Part shown: in pieces, positions 41,043-49,132 of the stretch | Position numbering within the stretch: position 1 is the first letter of the stretch | Layout: every line of letters begins with the position of its first letter | Assembly: GCA_017307375.1 (NCBI GenBank) | Contig: JAFKFH010000015.1 | Coordinates: 124,001 to 188,000 of the forward strand | DNA from: Alphaproteobacteria bacterium | Lineage (GTDB): Bacteria; Pseudomonadota; Alphaproteobacteria; Ferrovibrionales; Ferrovibrionaceae | Direction of reading: 5' to 3' | Length of the DNA stretch: 64,000 nucleotides | The notes under the pieces: generated by a model | Told to the model about the DNA's origin: nothing | The model's database searches: none | What the model saw: only the letters and a program-made list of their open reading frames with translations | Translations under genes and position numbers: made by a program

Positions 41043-41080
41043 GTCCGGAGTTCCGGACAGGCGGCCGGAATTGCGTCCGG
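41043..41080. promoter_or_regulatory. Candidate AioR upstream activating sites
   Basis: GTCCGGA (41043-41049) and TCCGGAC (41052-41058) form a perfect dyad with a 2 bp centre. A second CCGGA / TCCGG pair lies at 41065-41069 and 41076-41080. Both are about 60-90 bp upstream of the sigma-54 promoter, and the region also runs up to the 3' end of aioR. The spacing suits enhancer sites for an NtrC-type activator. Confidence 0.55.
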
Positions 41081-41083
41081 TTC

Positions 41084-42400
41084 TCAGGACGGGTGGTGGT
41101 CGATGCCCAGGCGCCGGATCTTCTCGAAGAAAGTCGAGCGTGAGATGCCGAGAATGGCCGCGGCCCGCACCGCATCGCCGCGCGTACCCGTCAGGACGTC
41201 GCGGATATGGCGCCGCTCGGCCGTTTCCCGGACTTCCGCCAGGGTCAGCGGATTCGCCGGCGCGGCCGCCTCGCCGGGGAAAAGATCTGCCGCGACCAGA
41301 TGCGGCCCTTCCGCCAGGGCGACGGCGCGTTCGATACGGTTGCGCAATTCGCGGACGTTGCCGGGCCAGGCGTGGTTCTGCATCAGCGTTTCCGCGCCAT
41401 GGTCGAAGCCTTCGAGCGGCCGGGCGAAAGCGTCCGAGAACTCGCGCAGGAACGACCGGGCCAGCGGCAGGATATCGTCGCCACGATCGCGCAACGGCGG
41501 GATGGCGACATCGATCACGTTGATCCGATAGAACAGGTCGCGACGGAATCGTCCGGCCTCGACCGCCGTGGCCAGGTCGACGTTGGTCGCGAAGACGAAG
41601 CGTGCCTTGCAATGCAGCGCGTCCTCGCCGCCGACCCGCATATACGACCGGTCCTGGATCAGCCGCAGCAGCTTCGCCTGCACGGCGAGCGGCAGCTCGC
41701 CGACCTCGTCGAGGAAGAGGACGCCGTCGCGCGCCCGCTCGACATACCCCGCATGGCGCTGGGCCGCGCCGGTAAACGCGCCTTTCTCGTGGCCGAACAA
41801 CTCGCTTTCGATCAGTTCGGTCGGGATCGCCGCGCAGTTCACCGCGAAGAACGGCGCCTGCGCGCGCGCCGAGATGCGATGCAGATGCCGGGCGGCGACT
41901 TCCTTGCCGACGCCGGATTCCCCGGTCAGCAGCACGATGCTGTCGATATCGGCCACCCGGGCCAGCAGCAGCTCGATCCGCCGCATGACCGGGGCATGGC
42001 CAAGCGCGCCGCCCACCGTCTCCGGGCCGGGGCTGGCGACCAGCCGCTCGAGCCGCGCCAGCAGCTCGCCCAGCACATAGGGCTTGGTGATGTAGTCGAC
42101 CGCGCCGGCCTTGGTCAGGCGCACCGCCTGGTCGATGTCGCCGTATGCCGTGACGAAGACGAACGGCGTGCGGCCGATCAGCGGCAGCGAGCGCAGGAAC
42201 AGCTCCTCGCCGGACAGGCCGGGCAGCCGGATGTCGCAGACGACGGCGCGCGGCCGCTCGACGGCGATGGCCTCCAGCGCCGCCTCGCCGCTTTCCCAGA
42301 GGATCGGGCGATAGCCCTCGATCTCCAGGCGATGGGCCAGTGTGCCGCCGATGATCGCGTCGTCCTCGACGATTCCGATCGGAAGGTTGCTAGGCTGCAT
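41084..42400 (-). CDS. aioR: Sigma-54-dependent response regulator AioR
   Basis: This 438-residue NtrC-type activator has a receiver domain with phosphoacceptor Asp56 (CDIRLPG). An AAA+ domain follows with GESGVGKE, ESELFGHEKGAFTGA (the sigma-54 contact loop) and VLFLDEVGELP. A C-terminal Fis-like helix reads AAILGISRSTFFEKIRRLG. It is activated by AioS and should drive the sigma-54 promoter of aioBA. ATG 42400 overlaps the aioS stop by 11 bases. Confidence 0.93.
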   Translation of the reverse strand: MQPSNLPIGIVEDDAIIGGTLAHRLEIEGYRPILWESGEAALEAIAVERPRAVVCDIRLPGLSGEELFLRSLPLIGRTPFVFVTAYGDIDQAVRLTKAGAVDYITKPYVLGELLARLERLVASPGPETVGGALGHAPVMRRIELLLARVADIDSIVLLTGESGVGKEVAARHLHRISARAQAPFFAVNCAAIPTELIESELFGHEKGAFTGAAQRHAGYVERARDGVLFLDEVGELPLAVQAKLLRLIQDRSYMRVGGEDALHCKARFVFATNVDLATAVEAGRFRRDLFYRINVIDVAIPPLRDRGDDILPLARSFLREFSDAFARPLEGFDHGAETLMQNHAWPGNVRELRNRIERAVALAEGPHLVAADLFPGEAAAPANPLTLAEVRETAERRHIRDVLTGTRGDAVRAAAILGISRSTFFEKIRRLGIDHHPS

Positions 42401-43850
42401 GATCGACCGGTCTCCGTGGCTGGAGCGGGATCGCGACGATGACCTGCGATCCATGCTCGTGGCGTCCGAGGGTGATGCTGCCGTCCAGCCGCGCGACGAG
42501 GCGGGCGGTGGTCCACAGGCCGAGGCCGCTGGTCCCCTTGGGCGGGGTCTCGGCGGGCTGGCCGGTGAGAATGTCGGCCATCGGGGCCGGCAGGCCCGGC
42601 CCTTCGTCGGCAATGACGAACACCAGGGCATCCTGGTCGTCCAGCCGCGCGGTCAGCCTGACCAGGCCGCCGGTCCGCGATGCGGCGCAGGCATTGAGCA
42701 GAAGGTTGAGCAGGATCTGGCGGATGGTGCCGCCTTCGGCCTCGACGCTGTCCGGCAGGCTGCTCTGCCAGGCGATGCGCAGCCGCCGGGCCTCGGCTTC
42801 GTGCTGAATCAGGAAGGGCAGATCCTCCAGGTCGCCGCCGGTCAGCCGGGAGGGATCGCCGCCGCCCTTGTAGCTGACGAGCGTGGCGCGCACGACGTTG
42901 CGGATGCCCGCCAGCCCGCGATGCAGGAAATCGAGCGACCGCCGACGGATCTCCGGGTCATGGCCATGGGCCTGCAGCGTGTCGATCGCGTTCAGCATGC
43001 CGCCCAACGGGTTGTTCACCTCGTGGGCCATACCGGAGGCGAGCTTGCCCAGCAGCGCCAGCTTCTCCTCATCGGCCAGCCGCGCCGCCAGGTTCTTGCG
43101 TTCCTCCAGCGCCCGGACCAGGTCGTTGAACTGGAGGAAGGCGTCGCTGAACTCGGCCCCGACCCGCCTGAATTCCGGTTCGGCGATGGCGACCACCTCG
43201 CCGTCCCTGGCCCGGCGCAGATGGCGCGCCAGGATGCCAAGGGGATGAACCATGCGGCCGACCAGCAGGTAGCCGACCGCGCCGAAGGCGACCGTCAGCG
43301 CGGCGTTGACCAGTAGCAGCGTCAGGGCGACCTCGCGCCGCACCGCCAGCAGGTCGGTGATGTCGATCTCGGCGAACAACCGGCCGATCAGGATGCCGCC
43401 TTCGCGTAGGTCGCGCGCGGCCCAGGCCCGGCCGGCACGCTCGTCGATGGTCAGGCTGCCCGGCACGAACCGGTTCTCCAGGGCGGACGGCATCGCCGTC
43501 TGGGTGGGGAAGCGATCGGGGTCGGACGAGGCAAGGATCTGGCCGTCGGGCGTGGTGACGACGGTGTAGAGGGCGCGCAGGCCGGAATACTGGCCCCGCG
43601 CCCGATCCAGCCCGTCGAACACTTCCCAGACGTCGCGCCGGATCACCGCCGGCATCGTCGCCGTCGACAGGCCGTCGAGGAAGGCGCCGGCCAGGCTCTG
43701 CAGATGGTTTTCCTGCTCGGTCGACAGGCGGGACAGCACCGCCTGCGACAGCCCCATGGCCGCGGCGACCACGATCAGCACGACGCTGAGCGGGACTTTG
43801 ACCGCCAGGGGCCAGGCCGCGATGCCGCCCCTGAGCCGCCCGGGCATCAC
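42390..43850 (-). CDS. aioS: Arsenite-responsive sensor histidine kinase AioS
   Basis: This 486-residue membrane kinase has an N-terminal helix (VPLSVVLIVVAAAMGLSQAV), a periplasmic domain of about 130 residues, a second helix near 180-200 and a HAMP linker (GRMVHPLGILARHLRRARDGE). The phosphorylation site is MAHEVNNPLGGM, and the ATPase boxes are ADEGPGLP and TSGLGLWTTARL. It works with AioX, which binds arsenite in the periplasm. Its start overlaps the aioX stop by four bases. Confidence 0.92.
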   Translation of the reverse strand: MMPGRLRGGIAAWPLAVKVPLSVVLIVVAAAMGLSQAVLSRLSTEQENHLQSLAGAFLDGLSTATMPAVIRRDVWEVFDGLDRARGQYSGLRALYTVVTTPDGQILASSDPDRFPTQTAMPSALENRFVPGSLTIDERAGRAWAARDLREGGILIGRLFAEIDITDLLAVRREVALTLLLVNAALTVAFGAVGYLLVGRMVHPLGILARHLRRARDGEVVAIAEPEFRRVGAEFSDAFLQFNDLVRALEERKNLAARLADEEKLALLGKLASGMAHEVNNPLGGMLNAIDTLQAHGHDPEIRRRSLDFLHRGLAGIRNVVRATLVSYKGGGDPSRLTGGDLEDLPFLIQHEAEARRLRIAWQSSLPDSVEAEGGTIRQILLNLLLNACAASRTGGLVRLTARLDDQDALVFVIADEGPGLPAPMADILTGQPAETPPKGTSGLGLWTTARLVARLDGSITLGRHEHGSQVIVAIPLQPRRPVDHAA

Positions 43851-44737
43851 AGGCTCTCCCGCACCTGGGCATATTTGGCGGCGATGCCGTCAAACAGCGC
43901 CGGCTCGGCCGCGCTGAAGCCGTCCAGGCGCAGTTCCGCCAGCACCGTGCGGCCGAGCGGGTCACCGGCCATGCCCTGCAGCGCCGCGGCGAGCGCCGAG
44001 ACACCCGGCTGGCCAGCGGCCGAGCGCAGGCAGGCGACGGGCGGGAAGCCCAGCCATTCCGAGCGGCGCAGCACCCGGGTGGCACCGACGAGGCCCGGCT
44101 CGGTCTCCTTCATCACCTCCCAGACATAGCCGTCGACCGACCCGCTCTGGGCCAGGCCCGCGGCCACGGCGCGGATTACGTTGCGATGGCCGTAGGTGAA
44201 GAACACCCGGCTGAAGAAACTGTCGGGCGTCGCGCCGAGATCGGCCAGCAGGCAGCGGGTGACGAGAAACCCGGAGTTGCTTTCCGGGTCCGAGAACGCA
44301 TGGATGCCGCCGCGCAGGTCGGCAAAGTCACGGGCGGGCGCGCCCTCCCGCACGATGACGTAGGACTGGTAGAGCGGCCGGCCGCGGAACAGCGGCACCC
44401 CGACCAGGGCCAGGCGGTCGGCGTGCTGGACGAAGGGAAAACCGCAAATCCAGGCGGCGTCGAGCTGGCCGGTCAGCAGCAGCGCGGTGATCTCCTGGTA
44501 GGTGCGCCGCTTGACCAGCGCGACCGGCCCGCCGGTGGCCCGCTCGAGATAGGCCTCGAGGTTCGCCAGGAGCTGGATGTCGGAATCGAGGAAGACCGGG
44601 GTCAGGCCGAAGCTCAGCCCGCCGGCGGCGGCCGCCGGCCTCTGCCGGGCGATGGATAGCGCGCAGGCCACCACCCCGGCGGCCATCATGGCGCGACGGG
44701 TCAAGCCTGGCCCTGGTCGGGCTGCGGGTTTCTGCAT
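43847..44737 (-). CDS. aioX: Periplasmic arsenite-binding protein AioX
   Basis: This 296-residue protein has a Tat-like signal (LTRRAMMAAGVVACALS). It also has a PhnD/phosphonate-binding-type fold (GLTPVFLDSDIQLLANLEAYLE, DAAWICGFPFVQH, SDPESNSGFLVTRCLLADLG). AioX binds As(III) through Cys and starts AioS signalling. Cys residues at ICGF, TRCL and PPVACLRS are candidates. It is the first gene of aioXSR and diverges from the second arsR operon. Confidence 0.92.
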   Translation of the reverse strand: MQKPAARPGPGLTRRAMMAAGVVACALSIARQRPAAAAGGLSFGLTPVFLDSDIQLLANLEAYLERATGGPVALVKRRTYQEITALLLTGQLDAAWICGFPFVQHADRLALVGVPLFRGRPLYQSYVIVREGAPARDFADLRGGIHAFSDPESNSGFLVTRCLLADLGATPDSFFSRVFFTYGHRNVIRAVAAGLAQSGSVDGYVWEVMKETEPGLVGATRVLRRSEWLGFPPVACLRSAAGQPGVSALAAALQGMAGDPLGRTVLAELRLDGFSAAEPALFDGIAAKYAQVRESL

Positions 44738-44781
44738 CGCCCGCTCCGTTTCCTACCCCGGTCATGCCCGCTGTCACGGAA

Positions 44782-44846
44782 CTGTCTTTTGACAGCCCTC
44801 GGACACGCGGCTATGCATGATCCATCATTTCTGTGATTATTGAAAT
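44782..44846. promoter_or_regulatory. Divergent aioX / arsR control region
   Basis: The 109 bp gap holds CTGTC-TTTT-GACAG (44782-44795) and ATTTC / GAAAT arms at 44827-44831 and 44842-44846, the latter touching the arsR start codon. These are plausible ArsR-type operator elements in an AT-richer stretch. Confidence 0.4.
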
Positions 44847-45212
44847 ATGGAAACGAAACAGGTCATCGCAGCGCTTGCCGCTCTCGCCCAGGAAAACCGC
44901 CTCGCGGTCTATCGCCTTCTGGTCGAACGCGGCCCCGCCGGGGAATCGGCTGGCACGATCGCCGCGGCGCTCGAGCTGCCGGCGTCGTCGCTGTCCTTCC
45001 ACCTGGCGCAACTGCGCCATGCCGGGCTGGTGACGCAGCGCCGCCAGAGCCGGCAACTGATCTACGCCGCGGATATTACAGCCATGAACGCGCTGGTCGG
45101 ATATCTGACGGCCAATTGCTGCGGCAATCCCACCACGGCCGCGCCGGTCTGTTGTCCCGTGCCGGCGGTCGCCGAACCCGTCGCCACCAAACGCGCCCGA
45201 GGCCGATCGTGA
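44847..45212 (+). CDS. arsR: ArsR-family repressor (second)
   Basis: This 121-residue repressor has ALAALAQENRLAVYRLLVERG and a recognition segment LPASSLSFHLAQLRHAGLV. Its C-terminal half carries TANCCGNP and PVCCPV, two Cys pairs suited to As(III) sensing. It leads the operon arsR-arsC-acr3 with four-base overlaps, and diverges from aioX. It is a separate lineage from the ArsR at 34220. Confidence 0.9.
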   Translation: METKQVIAALAALAQENRLAVYRLLVERGPAGESAGTIAAALELPASSLSFHLAQLRHAGLVTQRRQSRQLIYAADITAMNALVGYLTANCCGNPTTAAPVCCPVPAVAEPVATKRARGRS

Positions 45213-45712
45213 GCAACCACTACAACGTCCTCTTCCTCTGCACCGGCAACTCCGCCCGGTCGATCCTGGCCGAGAGCCTGCTGAACAGCATGGGCGGCGA
45301 CCGGTTCACCGGCTACAGCGCGGGCAGCTACCCCAAGGGGCAGGTCCATCCGCTCGCGCTCGAACTGTTGGATGGCCTGCACCTGCCGACGGCCGGCCTG
45401 CGCAGCAAGAGCTGGGACGAATTCGCCAAGGCGGGGGCGCCGCCGATCGACTTTATCTTCACCGTCTGCGACTCCGCCGCCGGCGAGGTCTGCCCGGTCT
45501 GGCCAGGCAAGCCGGTCACGGCGCATTGGGGCATTCCGGATCCGGCCGCGGTCGAAGGCCCCGACGAGGTGCGCCGGAAGGCCTTCAAGGATGCCTTCTC
45601 GGCCATGCAGGCCCGCCTGCGGCTGTTCGTCAATCTGCGCCTCGAAGCGCTCGACGGCATGTCGCTGCAGCACGAGCTCGACGCCATCGGCAAGACCACG
45701 GCACCGACATGA
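45209..45712 (+). CDS. arsC: LMW-phosphatase-type arsenate reductase
   Basis: This 167-residue protein has the P-loop LCTGNSARS (CX5R, Cys11) of low-molecular-weight phosphatase-type ArsC. A later Cys pair in TVCDSAAGEVCPVW fits the relay Cys residues, and HWGIPDPA carries the general-acid Asp. The start is GTG 45209 overlapping the arsR stop. This type uses thioredoxin or mycoredoxin-like reductants, unlike the glutaredoxin type at 34549. Confidence 0.92.
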   Translation: MSNHYNVLFLCTGNSARSILAESLLNSMGGDRFTGYSAGSYPKGQVHPLALELLDGLHLPTAGLRSKSWDEFAKAGAPPIDFIFTVCDSAAGEVCPVWPGKPVTAHWGIPDPAAVEGPDEVRRKAFKDAFSAMQARLRLFVNLRLEALDGMSLQHELDAIGKTTAPT

Positions 45713-46782
45713 GCGGCGCGGCCGACACGATCGGCACCCCGGCGCGCCCTGGCCTCGGCGTTTTCGAACGCTATCTGACGATCTGGGTTGGCCTGTGCAT
45801 CGTCGCCGGCATCGCGCTGGGCCATTGGTTTCCGGCCGCGTTCCAGGCGGTCGGCCGGCTTGAGGTGGCCCAGGTCAACCTGCCGGTGGCGGTGCTGATC
45901 TGGCTGATGATCGTGCCGATGCTGCTGAAGATCGATTTCACGGCGCTGGGGCATGTCGCCGGCCAGTGGCGCGGCATCGGGGTGACGCTGTTCATCAACT
46001 GGGCGGTCAAGCCGTTCTCGATGGCGTTGCTCGGCTGGCTGTTCATCGGCTGGCTGTTCCGGCCGCTGCTGCCCGAGGCGCAGATCGACAGCTACATCGC
46101 CGGGCTGATCCTGCTGGCCGCGGCGCCCTGCACCGCGATGGTCTTCGTCTGGTCGAACCTGTGCGACGGCGAGCCGCATTTCACCCTGAGCCAGGTGGCC
46201 GTCAACGACGCCATCATGGTGGTGGCCTTCGCCCCGATCGTCGGCCTGCTGCTCGGCCTGTCGGCGATCACCGTGCCCTGGTCGACGCTGCTCCTGTCGG
46301 TCGCGCTCTACATCGTCATCCCCGTCGCGGTCGCGCAAGCCTGGCGCCGCGGGCTGATCGCCGCCGGCGGCCATGCCGCCCTCGACCGGCTGCTTGCCCG
46401 CCTCGGGCCGCTGTCGCTCGGCGCGCTGCTGCTGACCCTGGTCCTGCTGTTCGGTTTCCAGGGCGAGCAGATCATCGCCCAGCCCGGCGTGATCCTGCTG
46501 CTGGCCGTGCCGATCCTGATCCAGGTCTATTTCAACTCGGGCCTCGCCTATCTGCTGAACCGCTATTTCGGCGTGCCCCACTGCGTCGCCGGGCCCTCGG
46601 CCCTGATCGGCGCCTCCAACTTCTTCGAGCTGGCGGTCGCCGCGGCGATCAGCCTGTTCGGGTTCAATTCCGGTGCCGCGCTCGCCACCGTCGTCGGCGT
46701 GCTGATCGAGGTGCCGGTCATGCTGTCGGTCGTGCGCATCGTCAACGCCAGCAGAGCTTGGTACGAGCGCACGCCCCGCTAG
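45709..46782 (+). CDS. acr3: ACR3 arsenite efflux transporter
   Basis: This 357-residue protein has ten membrane helices and all key ACR3 elements: LIWLMIVPMLLKIDF, the essential Cys in LLAAAPCTAMVFVWS, VNDAIMVVAFAPIVG, and the conserved Glu in FFELAVAAAISLFG and VLIEVPVML. It exports As(III) using the proton gradient. ATG 45709 overlaps the arsC stop. Confidence 0.95.
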   Translation: MSGAADTIGTPARPGLGVFERYLTIWVGLCIVAGIALGHWFPAAFQAVGRLEVAQVNLPVAVLIWLMIVPMLLKIDFTALGHVAGQWRGIGVTLFINWAVKPFSMALLGWLFIGWLFRPLLPEAQIDSYIAGLILLAAAPCTAMVFVWSNLCDGEPHFTLSQVAVNDAIMVVAFAPIVGLLLGLSAITVPWSTLLLSVALYIVIPVAVAQAWRRGLIAAGGHAALDRLLARLGPLSLGALLLTLVLLFGFQGEQIIAQPGVILLLAVPILIQVYFNSGLAYLLNRYFGVPHCVAGPSALIGASNFFELAVAAAISLFGFNSGAALATVVGVLIEVPVMLSVVRIVNASRAWYERTPR

Positions 46783-46826
46783 GGGCCGACACCTCGCCAC
46801 CCACGCAACACGATAATGAGGGGAAC

Positions 46827-47105
46827 ATGCGTCTGCTAGCCGCCACCCTGCTTGCTGTCTCGCTTCTGGTCGGCACCTCGGCCTGCGCGACCGATACGAA
46901 ATCGTCGGCCTACGACAAGCCGGGCTTCACCACCAAGGTCGTCGACGGCCGGCTCTGGGTCTTCCGCAGCGACTCCAAGGAGCTTCAAAACTTCGAGAAG
47001 GGCGTCGAGCCCAGCCAGCTCGTGACCCGGATCGCGGCCGGCCCGGGCGGCATGACTCTCAAGTCCCCGGACGCCAAGATCCTGGACGAGTACCTCGCGA
47101 AGTAA
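46827..47105 (+). CDS. Small exported protein of the ars operon
   Basis: This 92-residue protein has a signal peptide ending LLVGTSACA, which may be a weak lipobox. The mature part contains VDGRLWVFRSDSKELQNFEK and a closing SPDAKILDEYLAK. GAGGGGA precedes ATG 46827. No named family is recognised, though small proteins with similar endings occur after acr3 genes. It lacks Cys apart from that in the signal region. Confidence 0.6.
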   Translation: MRLLAATLLAVSLLVGTSACATDTKSSAYDKPGFTTKVVDGRLWVFRSDSKELQNFEKGVEPSQLVTRIAAGPGGMTLKSPDAKILDEYLAK

Positions 47106-47183
47106 CCTGCGCCCGGGCCGGAGGCAGCCGGCATCGGCAATCCGCGATGCCCGTTGCCCCCGCAGCCCGGCCTGGCGGAGAAT

Positions 47184-47205
47184 TCGCCTGAAGACAGTCA
47201 GGCGA
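47184..47205 (+). repeat. Conserved hairpin before arsN-like copy 2
   Basis: The same stem-loop as at 433-454, with arms TCGCCTGA and TCAGGCGA and loop AGACAG, ending 10 bases before the TTG start. More than 60 surrounding bases are nearly identical in both loci. Confidence 0.6.
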
Positions 47206-47215
47206 GGACGAGACG

Positions 47216-47753
47216 TTGAAGATTCGCGTGGCCGAAACGGCCGATGCCGCGGCGATCCAGACCATCTATGCGCCGATCGTGCGCGAGACGGCGATTTCCT
47301 TCGAGGATGAACCGCCGATCGTCGCGGAGATGGCGCGCCGGATCCAGGACACCCTGGCCGTCTACCCCTACTTGGTCGCCGAGGATGGCGACCACCTGCT
47401 TGGCTATGTCTACGCCAGCCCCCATCGGGCGCGTGCCGCCTATCGCTGGTCGGTCGACGTGACGGCCTATGTCACCGAGGGCGCTCGCCGCGGCGGCGTC
47501 GGCCGGGCGCTCTACGGCGCCCTGCTCGAGATCCTGACCCGGCAGGGTTTCCATTCGGCCTATGCCGGCATCGCCCTGCCCAACGATGCCAGCGTCGCGC
47601 TGCACGAGGCAGTCGGGTTCGAGGCGCCCGGGCGTCTACCGTGAGGTCGGCTTCAAGCACGGCCGCTGGCACGACGTCGGCTGGTGGCGCCGGGCGCTAG
47701 CCCAGGCGACGCCACCGAGCGAGCCGGTGAGGTTTTCTGAGCTCGGCCGATGA
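47216..47753 (+). pseudogene. arsN: arsN-like GNAT acetyltransferase, frameshifted copy
   Basis: From TTG 47216 the frame gives a full GNAT N-terminus (IRVAETADAAAIQTIYAPIV, ETAISFEDEPP) and the acetyl-CoA region GARRGGVGRALYGAL. It then goes out of frame at a GGG near 47626-47630 and stops at 47644. Removing one G restores GVYREVGFKHGRWHDVGWW and the end at 47753, which matches copy 1. The family resembles ArsN1 arsinothricin/phosphinothricin N-acetyltransferases. The frameshift removes the last 37 residues. It is either a recent mutation or a sequencing slip in a G run. Confidence 0.8.
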
Positions 47754-47839
47754 TTTCGGGGTTCAGCAGGGAGACCGGGGTAGCCCGGCGTTGCGCCTGA
47801 TCTGGCGGGCGGCAATCGTATAGGCAGCGACGGCATTCA

Positions 47840-49099
47840 TCAGCTACGGGCGCGTCCGAGGTTCAGGACATGCAGCAGGCCCGGGCGATAGTCGGCGGCT
47901 GGCACGACTGTCGCGCGCAAGCTGGGGTGCTTTTCAAAAAGTGCTAGCCGCTCCGTTTCGCTTTCGCCGTGAAGTCCCGCGAACAGCAGCTGGCATGCGG
48001 CTTCGGTGGCACTCTCACTGGCGGCAAGCGATGTTCTTCCGGCGTAGCGATTGACCAGCGTGTCCGCATCGTCGATCAGGGTTAGGGTTTCGAGGCTCAA
48101 GTGCATGAAGTCCTCGACATACGGGGCTCGCGGTTCTGGCTTGGGTCGCGGATCGAATTGCCAATGTGCCAGACGCTCGTTTCGGAACTTTGTGATTGCC
48201 TTGCAGGACTCAGACGCCCCCAGTGCGACGATGCGTTTTCGTAGCAGCGCTGCATCTACCTTGGTCTGTTCAGCCTCGGTCGCACCCCCCATGAATTCGG
48301 TGAATATATGCAGTTCGCGCTGGACCTCGGTATTGCCCATTGTCCGATGCAGCTCTGGCAGCGATGCGGTTCCTCTTGTAGTGTCCCAAAGCCTGGCGAG
48401 CAGCTGGTTTGATCCGATAATTTCGAGATAAATGAGGCGACGCAGGGTGTCGGCGGCAAGCGTCTTGTCCAGCGCTGGCGACGAGAACTTATCGCTTATC
48501 GCAACAAGCATGCCTCGCGCTTGTGCGAGCCAGCTTGCGCTGAGACGGATAGTAGCCAACAGATTGACCAGCCGACCCATTCCCCTCAACGGATTGCTAC
48601 TTGATCCGGGTCGCGACGGCGTTTCAGCTTCGAACTCTTGTCGCGGGTCGTCGGCTTCATGGTCGCTTTGGGCACCTGCTTCGTCCCGGACTGTGGCCCC
48701 TGCGGTCGCCAGAAGCCGCGCCAGCAAGGCACCCATTTCCTGATCAATCAGGGCCAGATCCGTTGCCGGCGCCAGCAACCGCGGTGCCGGAGGTGCCGCG
48801 CGGTTCAACTCGCGCAGCCGCGCCACCTCGTCATAGGTGGGAGCACGATGAGCCTTCTCGGTATTGCAGGGCGAGCAGGCGAAAACCTTGTTGGACCAAT
48901 CCTTCCGGCCGCCTCGCGCAATCGGAAAGACGTGCTCCTTCGTATAGAAGCGCCCGTCACCCTTGGGGTGACCTTTGCCGGCTGCCTGCCGAAGCAACGG
49001 TTTCTGGCAATAGAAACATTGGCCACCTTGCGCGTCGAAGCGCGCCGCCACCGCCTTGTCATCCAGTGCATTGCTGCGACTGCTGCCGTTTTTCTTCAT
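47840..49099 (-). CDS. HNH nuclease fused to HEPN/AbiU2-like domain
   Basis: This 419-residue protein has an N-terminal HNH nuclease with zinc Cys pairs Cys28/Cys31 and Cys75/Cys78, and catalytic-type His56 (KEHVFPIARGG), Asn70 and His84. The middle, about residues 110-190, is acidic and probably disordered. The C-terminal helical domain carries RNERLAH (Arg306 to His312) followed by a W and an acidic helix, resembling AbiU2/HEPN-type abortive-infection RNases. The Rx5H spacing fits HEPN. It lies 33 bp downstream of an AbiJ-like gene on the same strand, so the two probably form one defence operon. The fusion itself is not one I know as a named system. Confidence 0.7.
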   Translation of the reverse strand: MKKNGSSRSNALDDKAVAARFDAQGGQCFYCQKPLLRQAAGKGHPKGDGRFYTKEHVFPIARGGRKDWSNKVFACSPCNTEKAHRAPTYDEVARLRELNRAAPPAPRLLAPATDLALIDQEMGALLARLLATAGATVRDEAGAQSDHEADDPRQEFEAETPSRPGSSSNPLRGMGRLVNLLATIRLSASWLAQARGMLVAISDKFSSPALDKTLAADTLRRLIYLEIIGSNQLLARLWDTTRGTASLPELHRTMGNTEVQRELHIFTEFMGGATEAEQTKVDAALLRKRIVALGASESCKAITKFRNERLAHWQFDPRPKPEPRAPYVEDFMHLSLETLTLIDDADTLVNRYAGRTSLAASESATEAACQLLFAGLHGESETERLALFEKHPSLRATVVPAADYRPGLLHVLNLGRARS

Positions 49100-49132
49100 G
49101 CCCCCTCTGGCCGCACATTCGGTGTCATAGAA

